From positions 2,679-37,991 of the forward strand of contig JAKCWW010004315.1 of the NCBI GenBank assembly GCA_026260175.1: a DNA stretch of 35,313 nucleotides, read 5' to 3'. The DNA is from Reticulitermes lucifugus. Taxonomy: Eukaryota; Arthropoda; Insecta; Blattodea; Rhinotermitidae. Below the pieces are notes generated by a model. It searched no databases. It saw only the letters and a program-made list of their open reading frames with translations, and was not told the DNA's origin. Positions within the stretch are counted from its first letter, which is position 1. Each line of letters opens with the position of its first letter. Made by a program: the position numbers and the translations under genes. This document shows positions 19,201 to 28,244 of the stretch, piece by piece.

Positions 19201-22200
19201 GTCGCTTTATCCTGGAAACATGGGGGCTATGGGAACCACAGTGAACCAGAATGTCAGTACTCAGTACTGGTTAAGGTGCAAAACCTGCACAGCCAAAATA
19301 ATAGAGACAATGCCCTGATCTATAGTGAATCTTCATATACACAATTTAAGGAGACTTTAATTTCTGTATGTTGTTAAATGTAATTTCTTCATAGAGTTTG
19401 CTTTATATAAACATGTGGCACTATATTTTGCCAGCACTTATACTATATCTGCTGCAGGGAGGCTTTTAAGATGAATTTCTAACCTTATATTATTATTATT
19501 ATTATTATTACTGAAATTCTATGCTGCATTTCCAAATACTTGTATATAATCTTGCCTCATGGCCAAACACCATCATGAAATAGGTGCAAAATTAGGGAAA
19601 GAGAGGAAGTTGATATGAATGTTGATGCCGCCAGCAAACAATTTTATCATGAATATATTTCATTTAATATTTTGCAACCACAGGATTAAATTGTGTACAT
19701 ACATTCTTTTCTAGCCATAATCTATGTGTATTTAATTAAATATATTTATAATCTGACAACAAACAGTGCAACATTAAACGAAACTGAAAGTCCAGGGAGT
19801 ACTTGAATTGTTTGAAACAAGTATGAATATGCACTGGTTTCTCAGCTGTGCCACCTGCATGTGACAAAGTTATTTGATCTTCCAAAGGGAGTGAATTACT
19901 TTGTAAGAGAAGTATTACATTCAGATATTCCTTACCTGTACAGTCTGCTGGGATACCGTGCAACTGAATAACCACATAGGGGTCTATTACATTTCCTTTG
20001 GCAGTGGAACCACGTGGACGAGGCAAGTGTTGCCCACTGATGATCTGAAATATGAACCCCAGGCCATTACTTGATAGATTAGGATAGCATGGTGAATTTT
20101 TCAGTTTGCTTGACAAATTTACAATATAGATTTGTCATGCTAATGCCATGTATTTATGAAGTCTATAATTAATTACAAATAAAGCACCACGTGATTGTTA
20201 TTTGGAAGATATAGCTATAGGTGAAAGAAAAGTATTAAGATGGATCTTAGAGGAATGTTATGTTAAGATGTGGATGGGATTAAACTGGCTCAGATTCTGG
20301 TCTAGTAGAGAGGTTTTATGAACACATTGTGATAAACCTTGTGGTTCAATAAAAGCAGGAAATTTGTTGATGTCTCAATATTTAACAGCTGCTATGTAAT
20401 GGTGTTAGGTATGTAGTGCAGGATCTTGTCTAATTTCATGGGTTTGGATTTTATCCCTTCTTGTTCCTTTCTGAATGCTTGGTAGAAACTACTCTTCATG
20501 GCTTAAGGAAATTCTCTTTGCTCATACTTCTTTCGGTCCATAGACACATTTATATTCCTTATGTCAGAATAGGCAGTAGGCTGAGTTAGTGAAACACTTC
20601 TTCATACATGCATGTTGTGTTGCTGTGTTTGATTCATGGGCCTTCCTTAACTTCCACGCATGTGTGAGGAAAAGCACTCCATATGCACATGTTTTGGACT
20701 CACAGTTGACAAAACTGTAAATGATTGACTAATGAATAATTATTTGTATGGAATTATCTGGTTCAAAAGGAACTACAGGATGCAACAGTCAGTGACGGCA
20801 GCAAACATCTGATTTTTTGTGAAAAGTGACATTTTTCTTGTGTTATAAATACAGGTACCAGTACTTTTCTGAGTTTCTTATGACAGTGATTAGAACGAAA
20901 TTCCTTTGGCTGACTGTGATCATTTATCTTGCCTTTTGTATTGAAAAACATAAAAAATTAAAATTTGCAACAGCAACTTATATAAGTGAACATGTAATAT
21001 TTTTGGAAACAGATTTAGAGAATTATATTTGTTTCATATTCTGCTTAGCACCATGTCAAAGAATAAAAATACTGTCAGTGCTTTGTAGGAGACAGCACTA
21101 TTCTTGTGAGCGCTGGGGCTCTCACCGTAGTGTTTCTGAGGACTCAAGTCTTCTGTGATGTGACACTGTGTCTTTGGGTGAGTCATTCCCAATGCTTCTT
21201 GGGCTGCTTGACCCTTTAAGACAAAGGCACTATGATCTTTTGAAATGCTTTGAACAGCTCATTCAATGACACAGCATCACGTCCCAGAAGACTTCTTTCC
21301 TCTGCTGTGTCCTTTCCTACATTTGATCAGAAAGAGAATGCAATGCAGTTAGGGATATTTTTGTAGGCCAACACTCATACGTCATCCTATTTTCATTTAC
21401 ACATAAAATTGTATGTGTACTCATCAAAAGTTTGACAAGGATTCTTACTTTCAGATGAAGAAATTGTGGTGGGAGTCCAGGAATTATTTCCCTTGAATTA
21501 GCACTGAAGAATGAGATCTGTTCTCTCATGACAGAAGGTTTGAGCACATAACCACACCCACCATTTTGCCTAAATTTAGCGTCATATAAATCCATCATTT
21601 GTCCTGGTGTCTGGAAGTTTAGAGCCACTGAAATATGAAGCAGATCGTTATGTTAATTTTTGCACACGGTATCATTAAGTAGGACTAAGGTTTTCAATTT
21701 AATATTGTTCTTACCAAACTGACAACCACAGTTCCAGAAATCTTGTGGATTGTAGTTGCTTGAGTCAACCCGGCTTCCATTTGGAAATATGCGCGTCAAA
21801 AATGTTTTGTTATGTTCTGTAAATTCCTCTGCATGGGAATGGACCAGTTTACTGGCTGCAGATTCACTCAATGAACACATCTCTGTAGGGGTTTCTGCAA
21901 AAAAGAATAAGACTTGTGGTTAGCATGTGAATGGATTCCAATGCAGATGATGGAAGACGAGGGTATTGCTAGAGGTCTTAGAAATTAAGGACATTAATTT
22001 AAATTATTTCTTACAAATTCTTTTTCTTTTGTGAAAATATCATGCAGTTGTGCTATTGCATAATGTTTATGTCTTTTTAAATTGTTGTTATTGATATTTT
22101 ACTTAACATCACATTATTAAGTGTAACAAATTATTGTTTCAAAATCGTTCTGATTGTTACTTTTGTTGTTGTTGTTGGTGGTGGTGGTGCTGTTGTTGTT

Positions 22201-25200
22201 GGTGGTGGTGGTGGCGGTGCCACCGCCATTGTTAGAAAGATGATAATCCTATACCAAAGCCACTAAATGTGTCAGTATTTTAACAGCATATTTAAAGACT
22301 TGTCTTATACTCTGTATTTAATATATATAAACCAGTCAGCCATCAAGTTTTTTTCTGTACTTTCAGATACAAAATACATACATTTATGTTATTAAATCTT
22401 TGGTAAATAAATTGGCTTTAACGAATATTACTGAAAGTTCACTTAAGATGTAGGGGGTTTAAACGTAACACTGTAAATTACTCCCAGTATATGAGTAAAA
22501 ACCTCTCAGGTCATGTAACTGTAACAGAAAATGGTTTACACATTTTCAGTTTCATATTTTTTTCCCAATAAATCTATCCATAAGTGATATGAGTTATAAA
22601 ATTACAATGGAGCGCATTTCTTAAGCAGCAAAATGAAATTTAGTTTGAACACTTTCCTGCTTCTCTATGTACATTGATATTCCAGAAATCAAATCATGAA
22701 ATATTCTTCTATGATAAATTAACATACGAATTTGTTTTGATGTAAGGAAGCTGATGAAATGACAGCGGGCCAGGCTGACCAAATCTGAGAGCTCCTTGCA
22801 CAGTGGCACTTGTTTTGGCTTCTCTTTTTTCTTACTAGTTTCAGCACCTTCATCTTCATCAGTCACTTCACCCTTATCTTCCTTCCAATCAAGTGGTAGC
22901 TTCTTACCCTGTTGGAAATCACAGAATATATGTAATATAAATAAGAGTATAATGTGTCTGTCCTCTCATCTCAAAAATACCGAGTGGATTTTTATGAAAT
23001 TTGGTGCTGTGAATCTAAACCTGAAGTTGTGATGATTTTGGCTGGGGAATTGGTACAATATAATCCCTATGTTAAAAAAAATTAAAATCAGGCAAAATAT
23101 CTTATAAGTGTCTAATTGTAGGAATTGTATGAATACACTAACAAACATAGAAGTATTTTCTGTACCTGCAAAATATTGTTATTTTGTAGAAGTCTTACTT
23201 AGGAAATTGCTATTAAACACAATACGTTACTTTTTATATATTATATTAATTTTTTCTTCTAAATTGTGATATCTGCTAATTTTATACTGTTTTTGTAGGA
23301 AGTGTTATGATGTTCCATATCTGTACTAAATTAGAAGAGAAATTTTGTGTGTAAGAATACAACGTTTCCTACTACATATTGTATTATGTCACACTGGGAA
23401 AATTGTTTTGAGTTACAAACATTCAAATTGTAAATAGGCTTTTTGAATGCATGTCATCTGTAAGTGGGTTAATGAGTCCATATATTTTATATGATCATGC
23501 ACACATATAGAAAAACATGTGTGCACGCTCTGTAGAGTTTCAGAAAGAAAGCAAAAAAGTAAAATATTCTGAATGTTATGAGTTCATTCTACTCATAATT
23601 CTCTATGAAAAGTACTTTTTTGAGTCTTTCTTTAATTACAAAAGAAACTAAATGTAATAACACACCATAAGAAGGATTTTTCCACGCAGTTCGTGAGGAC
23701 TCGTCTGGCTTACATCACGTGAACTGCCCTCATGGTGATTGTATAGTAACTCTTGTAGTGTAGATTTGAGGATGCGTGCCACAGTATGTTGTTGCTCCAC
23801 ACTACAGTGGTTCTCAAGGTGTAGAACCAAGGGGTACCTGCGGGTAATAGTTATGCTCAGTTCCAAGAATAGATGCTGCAGTACTACAAACTTGGAGCAT
23901 TTATACCTGAAGAATAGTGTTAAAGTAGGCTCAGTTTGATGATGATGGTGGTGGTGGTGGTGGTGATGGTGATGGTGGTTGTGGTGGTGGCGGCCGGGGT
24001 GGTGGTGGTTGTGGTAGTGGTGGCGGGGGGTGGTGGTGGTTGCGGTGGCGGTGGTGATGGTGATGGTGGCAATGGTGGTGGTATTGCTGGTGTGATGCTG
24101 TGATGATGACAGTGATGTTTATGATGACGACAGTAATGGCGACGAAGATGGAAATTGCTGTCAGGGGATTAATAGCTTCACATAGACGTGAATTTATGAC
24201 TGGAGGACTTTGTTTTTTCCATATTTTAAAAGTTTAAAATTTGGAAAGAAGAGGGAAGAGAAGGCATTTCAAAAAATCTTCACTGAAACCAGCTGGTCTC
24301 AAACCCAAGACTTTAGGTACAGATACGCTATACCTTCTACATGAAATGTGTTGGATGCCATCAAAGATGTTTTTGTAGGCCTATACAAAATTTGGTTAGA
24401 GAAGAATGGCATGTTCTGAAGGGACCAGCATTTATTTAAACATGATAGTTTATATGTGGGCATTTGAGTAGAAAGTACTCATGGGGTATTTCAACCTTGG
24501 AGAGAGAGGAAGTAACAATATGCGAAATTTAATGATGATGATAATAATAATAATAATAATCAGTAGTAGTAGTAGTGGAATTGGTAGTAGTAGTAGCAGT
24601 AGTAATGAGGAGGAGGAGGTTCAGAATTACTACATGTTGCCAAAAGTTATTGGGTTGTTTGTATCAAGGAGGATGAAATGCTTAGCACTTGAAGGCATGC
24701 CTGAGGACATGAGAAATATCTATGAGATTTTGTTTGGAAAACCTTAAAGGAAGAGAATAACTGGGAATTTGAGAATAGTAGAAGCATAATTTAAAAATAT
24801 CATAGAGAAAGATGATATAATGCGTGGTGTGGATTCCAGTGGCTCAGGATAAGTTCTAGTGGCAAGACACCATCATAAACCTTCAAGCTCATAAAATTCA
24901 GGGAATTTCTTGAGCATCTGAGAGATTATTATTTTCTCAAGTAGGACCCTGCTGCATAGATTAGTTAGTTTCTCTAGTTAGTGTAGTTGATTTGTGAATG
25001 TTTACAATCACTGAAGTCTCTCTTTATTAATTTTTTAATTCCTCTGAAATTAAATCCTAGCTATGTGACAAGAACTAAATTTTTCATAGCATGTGTGAAT
25101 AAACTGTGCTGAGCTGTGTAGTATTTTAGTTTGCAAAGCATAATATTTGATGAGAAAGAAGAATTTGAAGTACATAATTGCATTACATTTTATTGAAGAG

Positions 25201-28200
25201 TAACTGCTTCTTTACTTCATGAGGTATTTTAGTAAACTTACTGTGAGTTTATGAAGGCAAATTCTTTGATCACCTCAATACAGTCTCGGAATGATATCTT
25301 GGAGGTTAGAGTGTTGTTGTGATATACAAGAGGTTCCTCTGGCCCATCTACACAGTCAACTGCAAACAGGAACCCCTTGTTAGAAAACTTTGATATTTTA
25401 AATTGACAGAGATGTGTTACATTCTAATAAACATTTGCAGTACAGTTATTTAATTGCAAAGTACATATATGTGCTCAGATATCATTACTTAAGCGTCTTA
25501 GTGTGTACTACTAGTGCATAAATAATGGTAATTCAAATGAAATATGTAATTTATGGTTTTCAAATACACCAAATGTCATTAGTCAGCATATCATAATAAC
25601 AATTTGCATAAACTGCAAGTTTGTAATGGTTTGGTACTGAATTCTAGAGAAAAGAGCTAAGGATATGGTAACAATAGTGTTATCCTGGTGTCCTAGCATC
25701 ATGCTCTGAAGGTGTATATTACATTTGCAGATAGAACTATGCACTCTAGACTTCGGCATGTGATAGGATTAAGTGTTTGGCTGCATGTCCCAACTGACTT
25801 CATTCCTTAGGGATGATCAACACGTACCCACTGGACAGGAGGCTGGGAAGGCACCGCAATCAGTCTGGGTGCTGTTGAAGAGCAATTTCTCTGCTCCTAC
25901 CAGGAACATAACCCAGGTCAGCCGGCCTTGCCAGAAATTTATCACACTGTGTTGTACTGACTTCTAAATGCAAACTGACTAGTAACATGATACAGTAAAC
26001 AGTATCTGTGAGTAATATGATCATGACATATTGCAAGGAAAATCTGAGTACATGTGTGCACTGTGCACATGCGTGTGTGCATAAGTGTGTGTGTGCTTCA
26101 GGGAGGGGGGAGCTCTTGCACTCCATGTTTATGCCTCCCATCTTATGAACCTAATGGCCAACAAATTAATACAAGAAATTTATGTAATAGTAGATGTTTA
26201 AAATCAGGCGAAATTTACTGTAATACCCAAGTGTCGAACAACTGATACAACTATTTCTGCATAGCATAGTTGATGTAGTGACTAGGGTATGGGCTGGACA
26301 TCTGAGTAATTATGGTTTGATTCCTAGCAGGGGAAAAAATTTATTTCTTCTCTTAATAATCTGAACTGGCTGTGGGGCCTAACCAGCCTCCTACTGAATG
26401 GGTAACAGCGGCTCTTTCTGTGAGGGTAAATCAGGCTGGGTGTGAACTTAACCACTTACCTCCATCTAGTACCGAATTTAAGAATAAGTGGGACTATACC
26501 TTGGCTTCCCCATATGTCTTTGTGGCATGCACAGGGGCAAATTTGTTTTCTGTCTTTATACATAAAAGTGTACTATTTAAAATGTAAGCCCTCTTCTTGG
26601 ATATACAGATGTATTGCTCATTCCTCTCACCTTTAATACAACGACATCCATTGCCAAGGGCACGAATATAGCCCTCAACACTGGATGGGCCCTTCAACTG
26701 GTCCTCAAGTAGGTAAGTGTTGTGAGAGGAAGAAATGAAGTAGTGGGTAAGTGGGTGCCTCATGTTCTGACACACCATTTTATGAAGAGGTTCAAAGATG
26801 TCACACTCTTCTGACAGCAGATACTTGGTGAAACCTATTATGTAACAAACAGAACAATCCTTGTTGTATGTGCCACATTTATTTTACTATTACATAATAG
26901 ACTTTTTTGTCAGATGCTGCTGCTTAAAATTTCCATTTGTCTTATATTCTGAAGGTATAGCAGGAAGTTATAGGAAATGGCCTTTTCCTTGTAATGTAAA
27001 GTGGTCTTTCCAAGATTATGCCTGCTTTTGAGGTAACTGAATGTTTTGTTTTGTTGATCTAAGGACTTGAAAAATGCTCCTATATACGTTGTTGTCCTTC
27101 TCTTACTGCTCTGAATCAGTTGTATTTTCTCTCTGTTTTTAGTTGTGAGATAGTCACATTTGATGGCACTTAATAGCACAGTTCAATACTTTAAGATTCT
27201 GTCAGTGGTATCTTACATTTAGGAGTACTTGGCTTTTCGATTGTGCCCATTATTAATATTCCAAAAATACAAAAAAAAAAGTAAACACATTTTTTAAAGT
27301 GTATCTGTTTCCTTCTGCAGGTAAAAAGGTGGATGGTATGTGGTCAGTTGTGTTTGTTAAGCCAGCCCAAACAATCTGAATAGCTCAGTCTAATTGACAC
27401 AGATGAGTAGGTGCCTTCGTACACTTTTTCCTGATGATGGAACTAGTTTCATTTTCTGCAAATTATGCTTACATTCTTGGGGACAGGGATTTTGCAGTAA
27501 CTATTGTAACATGGCATATGGTACATCTGTAATTTTGTTGTTGTCAGATTACTGTTTTGAACCCATAATTCCCTACCACTGCACACCAGAATGTTCCAGG
27601 TTATCGTGCTATGTGCTAAGCAATTTTGAAATATTATGTTTGAAAGGATTAAATCTAATCAATTCAAGTAGCAAAATCTGTCTTGGTGAACCAATAGTCA
27701 TTCAGTTACTCGAGAAGTTATCTACATTTATGGTCACAGAGGTAATTTACCGTGTTTGCAAGAACCCACAACTGGTCGCTGTCCTGATCCAGATGTAACT
27801 GTTCCATACCCTCCAACCCTCTTTCTTTAAGATCCAGTTTAATATTATTCTCTTATCTATACCCAGGCCTTCTAAGTGGTTTCTTCCATTTAGGTTGCCC
27901 AACCAAAATTTTTATACACTTTTTATCTCTGTCACAAATGACATAAAACTGCCCATCTCATCTTCCTTGATTTGATTAGAATGATGCACTTCTAAGAAGT
28001 GGAAAGTTTTCTTGCATTAAAGATTACAGTAAGACAATCGTAAACGTCTTTCCGTATTACCATATTGTTACAGTGCAAATCAATTAGTTAGCTGTTTGTT
28101 AGATGTGAGGTATATGTAGAACTTGAATTAGAAGCATGCAGTACAGTTACCATCTATAAGTAGTTGCCCGTTTTCACGTGCTTCAGTCGTTGGTTCGTAG

Positions 28201-28244
28201 CGACTGATGATTTCCATGCACTTCTCCTGTGTTAAGTCTGACAT
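14415..28244 (-). CDS. PLCL: Inactive phospholipase C-like protein (PLCL/PRIP family), 5'-partial
   Basis: Fourteen exons (28244-28151, 26834-26631, 25359-25242, 23837-23666, 22908-22728, 21894-21715, 21627-21449, 20044-19936, 18550-18374, 17427-17330, 16972-16886, 16463-16278, 15715-15410, 14732-14415) join in phase to 803 codons including TGA. Numbered from 28244, the product has the end of the EF-hand region (1-50), X domain (about 51-200), an acidic linker ([17 protein letters not shown], about 209-225), Y domain (about 230-375), C2 (377-500) and a helical tail. PLCL/PRIP proteins bind Ins(1,4,5)P3 and protein phosphatases and modulate receptor trafficking, without hydrolysing PIP2. Against PLC-delta1, H311, N312, D343, H356 and E390 appear kept (H69, N70, D101, H113, E147) but E341 is Lys99. 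The pre-linker basic patch reads KILLMGKKLP. PH and earlier EF-hand exons are not found up to 35313, so the gene starts outside. Family identity is firm; lack of activity is inferred. Confidence 0.93.
15410..15715 (-). CDS. PLCL: PLCL exon m: helical tail, part 2
   Basis: Encodes [20 protein letters not shown], continuing through [20 protein letters not shown] to KECRQGLAQ. It is predicted to be a helical bundle, matching the conserved PLCL C-terminal region (the [21 protein letters not shown] segment). Acceptor CATTACAG, donor CAG|GTAACA. Confidence 0.92.
15826..16150 (+). mobile_element. LINE ORF2 3'-end relic
   Basis: The plus translation starts [20 protein letters not shown], then [20 protein letters not shown]. 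This matches the conserved end of insect LINE ORF2 proteins (RWAGHVARMG..GWxxxxWI..DRDRWRA). The tail NAGNFLTN follows the stop. It sits antisense in the intron between PLCL exons l and m and is followed directly by a trinucleotide array. Confidence 0.7.
16161..16257. repeat. (GGT)n-(AGT)n microsatellite
   Basis: GGT units at 16161-16193 are followed by AGT units with ATT interruptions to 16256. It lies just inside the donor side of the intron after PLCL exon l, next to the LINE relic. Confidence 0.95.
16278..16463 (-). CDS. PLCL: PLCL exon l: helical tail, part 1
   Basis: Encodes [20 protein letters not shown] to RNEHG, donor GGG|GTGAGT. The acceptor is chosen at CAG before 16463, which keeps the phase and gives 28 residues up to the conserved CG, as I recall for vertebrate relatives. 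An alternative in-phase CAG before 16481 would add DFLVAQ. The upstream open frame from 16499 is not needed. A (GGT)n/(AGT)n microsatellite starts about 20 bases after the donor. Confidence 0.8.
16886..16972 (-). CDS. PLCL: PLCL exon k: basic linker after C2
   Basis: Encodes [20 protein letters not shown] to RQVDDIIR, a lysine-rich link into the helical tail; acceptor ATTCTTGCAG, donor CGG|GTAAGG. Confidence 0.88.
17330..17427 (-). CDS. PLCL: PLCL exon j: end of C2 domain
   Basis: Encodes [20 protein letters not shown] to AITNKKGGG; acceptor TATACTTTAG, donor GGG|GTGAGT. Confidence 0.92.
17441..18043. other. PLCL intron sequence, nothing further recognised
   Basis: Intron between exons i and j. 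Open frames on both strands around 17844-18185 overlap the hAT element and have no family resemblance. Confidence 0.5.
18052..18247. mobile_element. Non-autonomous hAT MITE with 8-bp target duplication
   Basis: The 196-bp element has hAT-type termini: GAGGGGTGCCCAC on the left and GTTGGACACCCCTG on the right (CAGGGGTGTCCAAC inverted). It is flanked on both sides by CTTTAATA (18044-18051 and 18248-18255), an exact 8-bp target duplication, the hAT signature. Internal GGCCGTGGGTCACTGAACAC-type sequence is also hAT-like. It lies in the intron between PLCL exons i and j. Confidence 0.85.
18374..18550 (-). CDS. PLCL: PLCL exon i: C2 domain core
   Basis: Encodes [20 protein letters not shown] through [20 protein letters not shown] to ECLQT. 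The acidic VLDDD and IGDD loops keep candidate calcium/phospholipid-binding residues. Acceptor GCACTGCAG, donor ACAG|GTAAGG. Confidence 0.95.
18930..19030 (+). repeat. Repeat fragment ending in a poly-A tract
   Basis: The translation [20 protein letters not shown] resembles a common insect interspersed repeat (..YF.VLSRDLPGG..). It ends in AATAAAGC followed by 16 A at 19015-19030, so it looks like a retroposed 3' end. Confidence 0.5.
19488..19510. repeat. (ATT)n microsatellite
   Basis: About eight ATT units in the PLCL intron between exons h and i. Confidence 0.9.
19936..20044 (-). CDS. PLCL: PLCL exon h: start of C2 domain
   Basis: Encodes [20 protein letters not shown] to HGIPADCT. Acceptor ATATTTCAG, donor ACAG|GTAAGG. 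Confidence 0.95.
20185..20370 (+). mobile_element. LINE ORF2 3'-end relic, decayed
   Basis: [20 protein letters not shown] then [13 protein letters not shown] corresponds to the (G-W-x-x-x-W-I) and DRDRW segments of the copy at 15826-16150. It is followed by AAAGCAGGAAATTTGTTGA, cognate to the NAGNFLT tail. Confidence 0.5.
20371..21140. other. PLCL intron sequence, nothing recognised
   Basis: AT-rich intronic sequence between exons g and h. The 110-codon plus-strand frame at 20826-21158 has no family resemblance and runs into the foldback element. Confidence 0.45.
21145..21297. mobile_element. Foldback MITE-like element, copy 2
   Basis: The left arm (CAAGTCTTCTGTGATGTGAC from 21145) is the inverted counterpart of the right arm (GCATCACGTCCCAGAAGACT, 21274-21293). 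Outer-arm sequence and the inner AAAGGCACTA match the copy at 5854-5987. The centre is decayed and longer. Confidence 0.6.
21449..21627 (-). CDS. PLCL: PLCL exon g: end of Y domain
   Basis: Encodes [40 protein letters not shown] to PPQFLHLK. It is separated from exon f by an 87-base intron, the shortest in the gene. Confidence 0.95.
21715..21894 (-). CDS. PLCL: PLCL exon f: Y domain
   Basis: Encodes [20 protein letters not shown] through [15 protein letters not shown]; acceptor TTTTTTGCAG, donor G|GTAAGA. Confidence 0.95.
22160..22228. repeat. (TTG)n-(GTG)n microsatellite with small palindrome
   Basis: TTG and GGT units end in GGCGGTGCCACCGCC, a short palindrome, within the intron between PLCL exons e and f. 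Confidence 0.85.
22728..22908 (-). CDS. PLCL: PLCL exon e: acidic linker and start of Y domain
   Basis: Encodes [20 protein letters not shown], then a basic run, then [20 protein letters not shown]. The EVTDEDE motif is characteristic of the PLCL/PLC X-Y linker. The donor C|GTATGT gives phase 1. Confidence 0.92.
22929..23640. other. PLCL intron, AT-rich, nothing recognised
   Basis: 757-base intron between exons d and e with no identifiable repeat. Confidence 0.6.
23666..23837 (-). CDS. PLCL: PLCL exon d: X domain, end
   Basis: Encodes [20 protein letters not shown] to [12 protein letters not shown], after a TTACCCGCAG acceptor; donor ATG|GTGTGT. Glu147 (23815-23813) aligns with PLC-delta1 Glu390. 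Confidence 0.9.
23938..24140. repeat. Long imperfect (GTG)n array
   Basis: About 200 bases of GGT/GTG/GAT triplets with GGCGG interruptions, purine-rich on the plus strand, in the PLCL intron between exons c and d. The strand asymmetry could give G-quadruplexes. Confidence 0.9.
24535..24620. repeat. (ATA)n-(AGT)n-(AGG)n microsatellite
   Basis: ATA units at 24540-24560, then AGT units to about 24605 and GAGGAGGAGG to 24620, directly before a LINE relic. The long open frame through it (24481-24747) is an artefact of the triplet repeat. Confidence 0.9.
24625..24985 (+). mobile_element. LINE ORF2 3'-end relic
   Basis: [20 protein letters not shown] then ILFGKP.RKR.. and [16 protein letters not shown] parallel the copy at 15826-16150. 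The shared tail AATTCAGGGAATTTCTTGA (24897-24915) parallels AATGCAGGGAATTTCTTGA at 16075-16093. Confidence 0.6.
25242..25359 (-). CDS. PLCL: PLCL exon c: X domain, middle
   Basis: Acceptor GTTTGCAG; encodes [20 protein letters not shown] to EFAFINSQ, ending CA|GTAAGT. His113 (25321-25319) aligns with PLC-delta1 His356. Confidence 0.92.
25780..25965 (+). repeat. Dispersed insect repeat, third copy
   Basis: The translation [20 protein letters not shown], then NFSAPTRN and [11 protein letters not shown], parallels the repeat at 1800-2165 and 12245-12560, in another frame. It lies in the intron between PLCL exons b and c. Confidence 0.55.
26262..26545 (+). mobile_element. tRNA-derived SINE
   Basis: An A-box-like TGATGTAGTGACTAGGG (26271-26287) and B box GGTTTGATTCC (26314-26324) start a tRNA-like head. 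A body follows with GGGGCCTAACCAGCCTCCTA and ACTTACCTCCATCTAGTACC. It is antisense to PLCL and ends about 85 bases inside the donor of exon b. It is related to the edge SINE at 1-190. Confidence 0.75.
26631..26834 (-). CDS. PLCL: PLCL exon b: X domain, first half
   Basis: It encodes [19 protein letters not shown] through [19 protein letters not shown] to GCRCIK. It contains the HN pair (H69 codon 26724-26722) and Lys99 (26634-26632) at the position of the PLC calcium-ligand Glu341. The donor is AAAG|GTGAGA. Confidence 0.95.
26880..27720. other. PLCL intron between exons a and b
   Basis: Non-coding. The minus-strand frame at 26910-27179 shows no family resemblance. A degenerate CCTGATGATGG...GTTTC motif at 27431-27452 recalls the hammerhead-like cores but lacks GAAAC. 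Confidence 0.45.
27725..28010 (-). mobile_element. LINE ORF2 3'-end relic, minus strand
   Basis: Read on the minus strand with frame shifts it gives [19 protein letters not shown] and [16 protein letters not shown]. These align with the RWAGHVARM, KVYRVLVGKP and DRDRWRALVNTVM blocks of the LINE tail. On the plus strand it opens a 134-codon frame (27394-27798) that I regard as spurious. Confidence 0.55.
28151..28244 (-). CDS. PLCL: PLCL exon a: end of EF-hand region
   Basis: Acceptor GTTGATACAG precedes 28244 and donor GATG|GTAACT follows 28151. It encodes [20 protein letters not shown] through LLID. Its first codon is ATG, but the domain clearly continues upstream, so this is taken as an internal exon and not the start. 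Confidence 0.85.

Noticed and set aside
24481-24747. 88-codon frame with Ile- and Ser-runs
   Set aside because: Translation of a trinucleotide microsatellite running into a LINE relic.
27394-27798. 134-codon plus-strand frame, the longest unassigned one on this strand here
   Set aside because: It partly overlaps a minus-strand LINE tail, lacks splice context and has no family resemblance.
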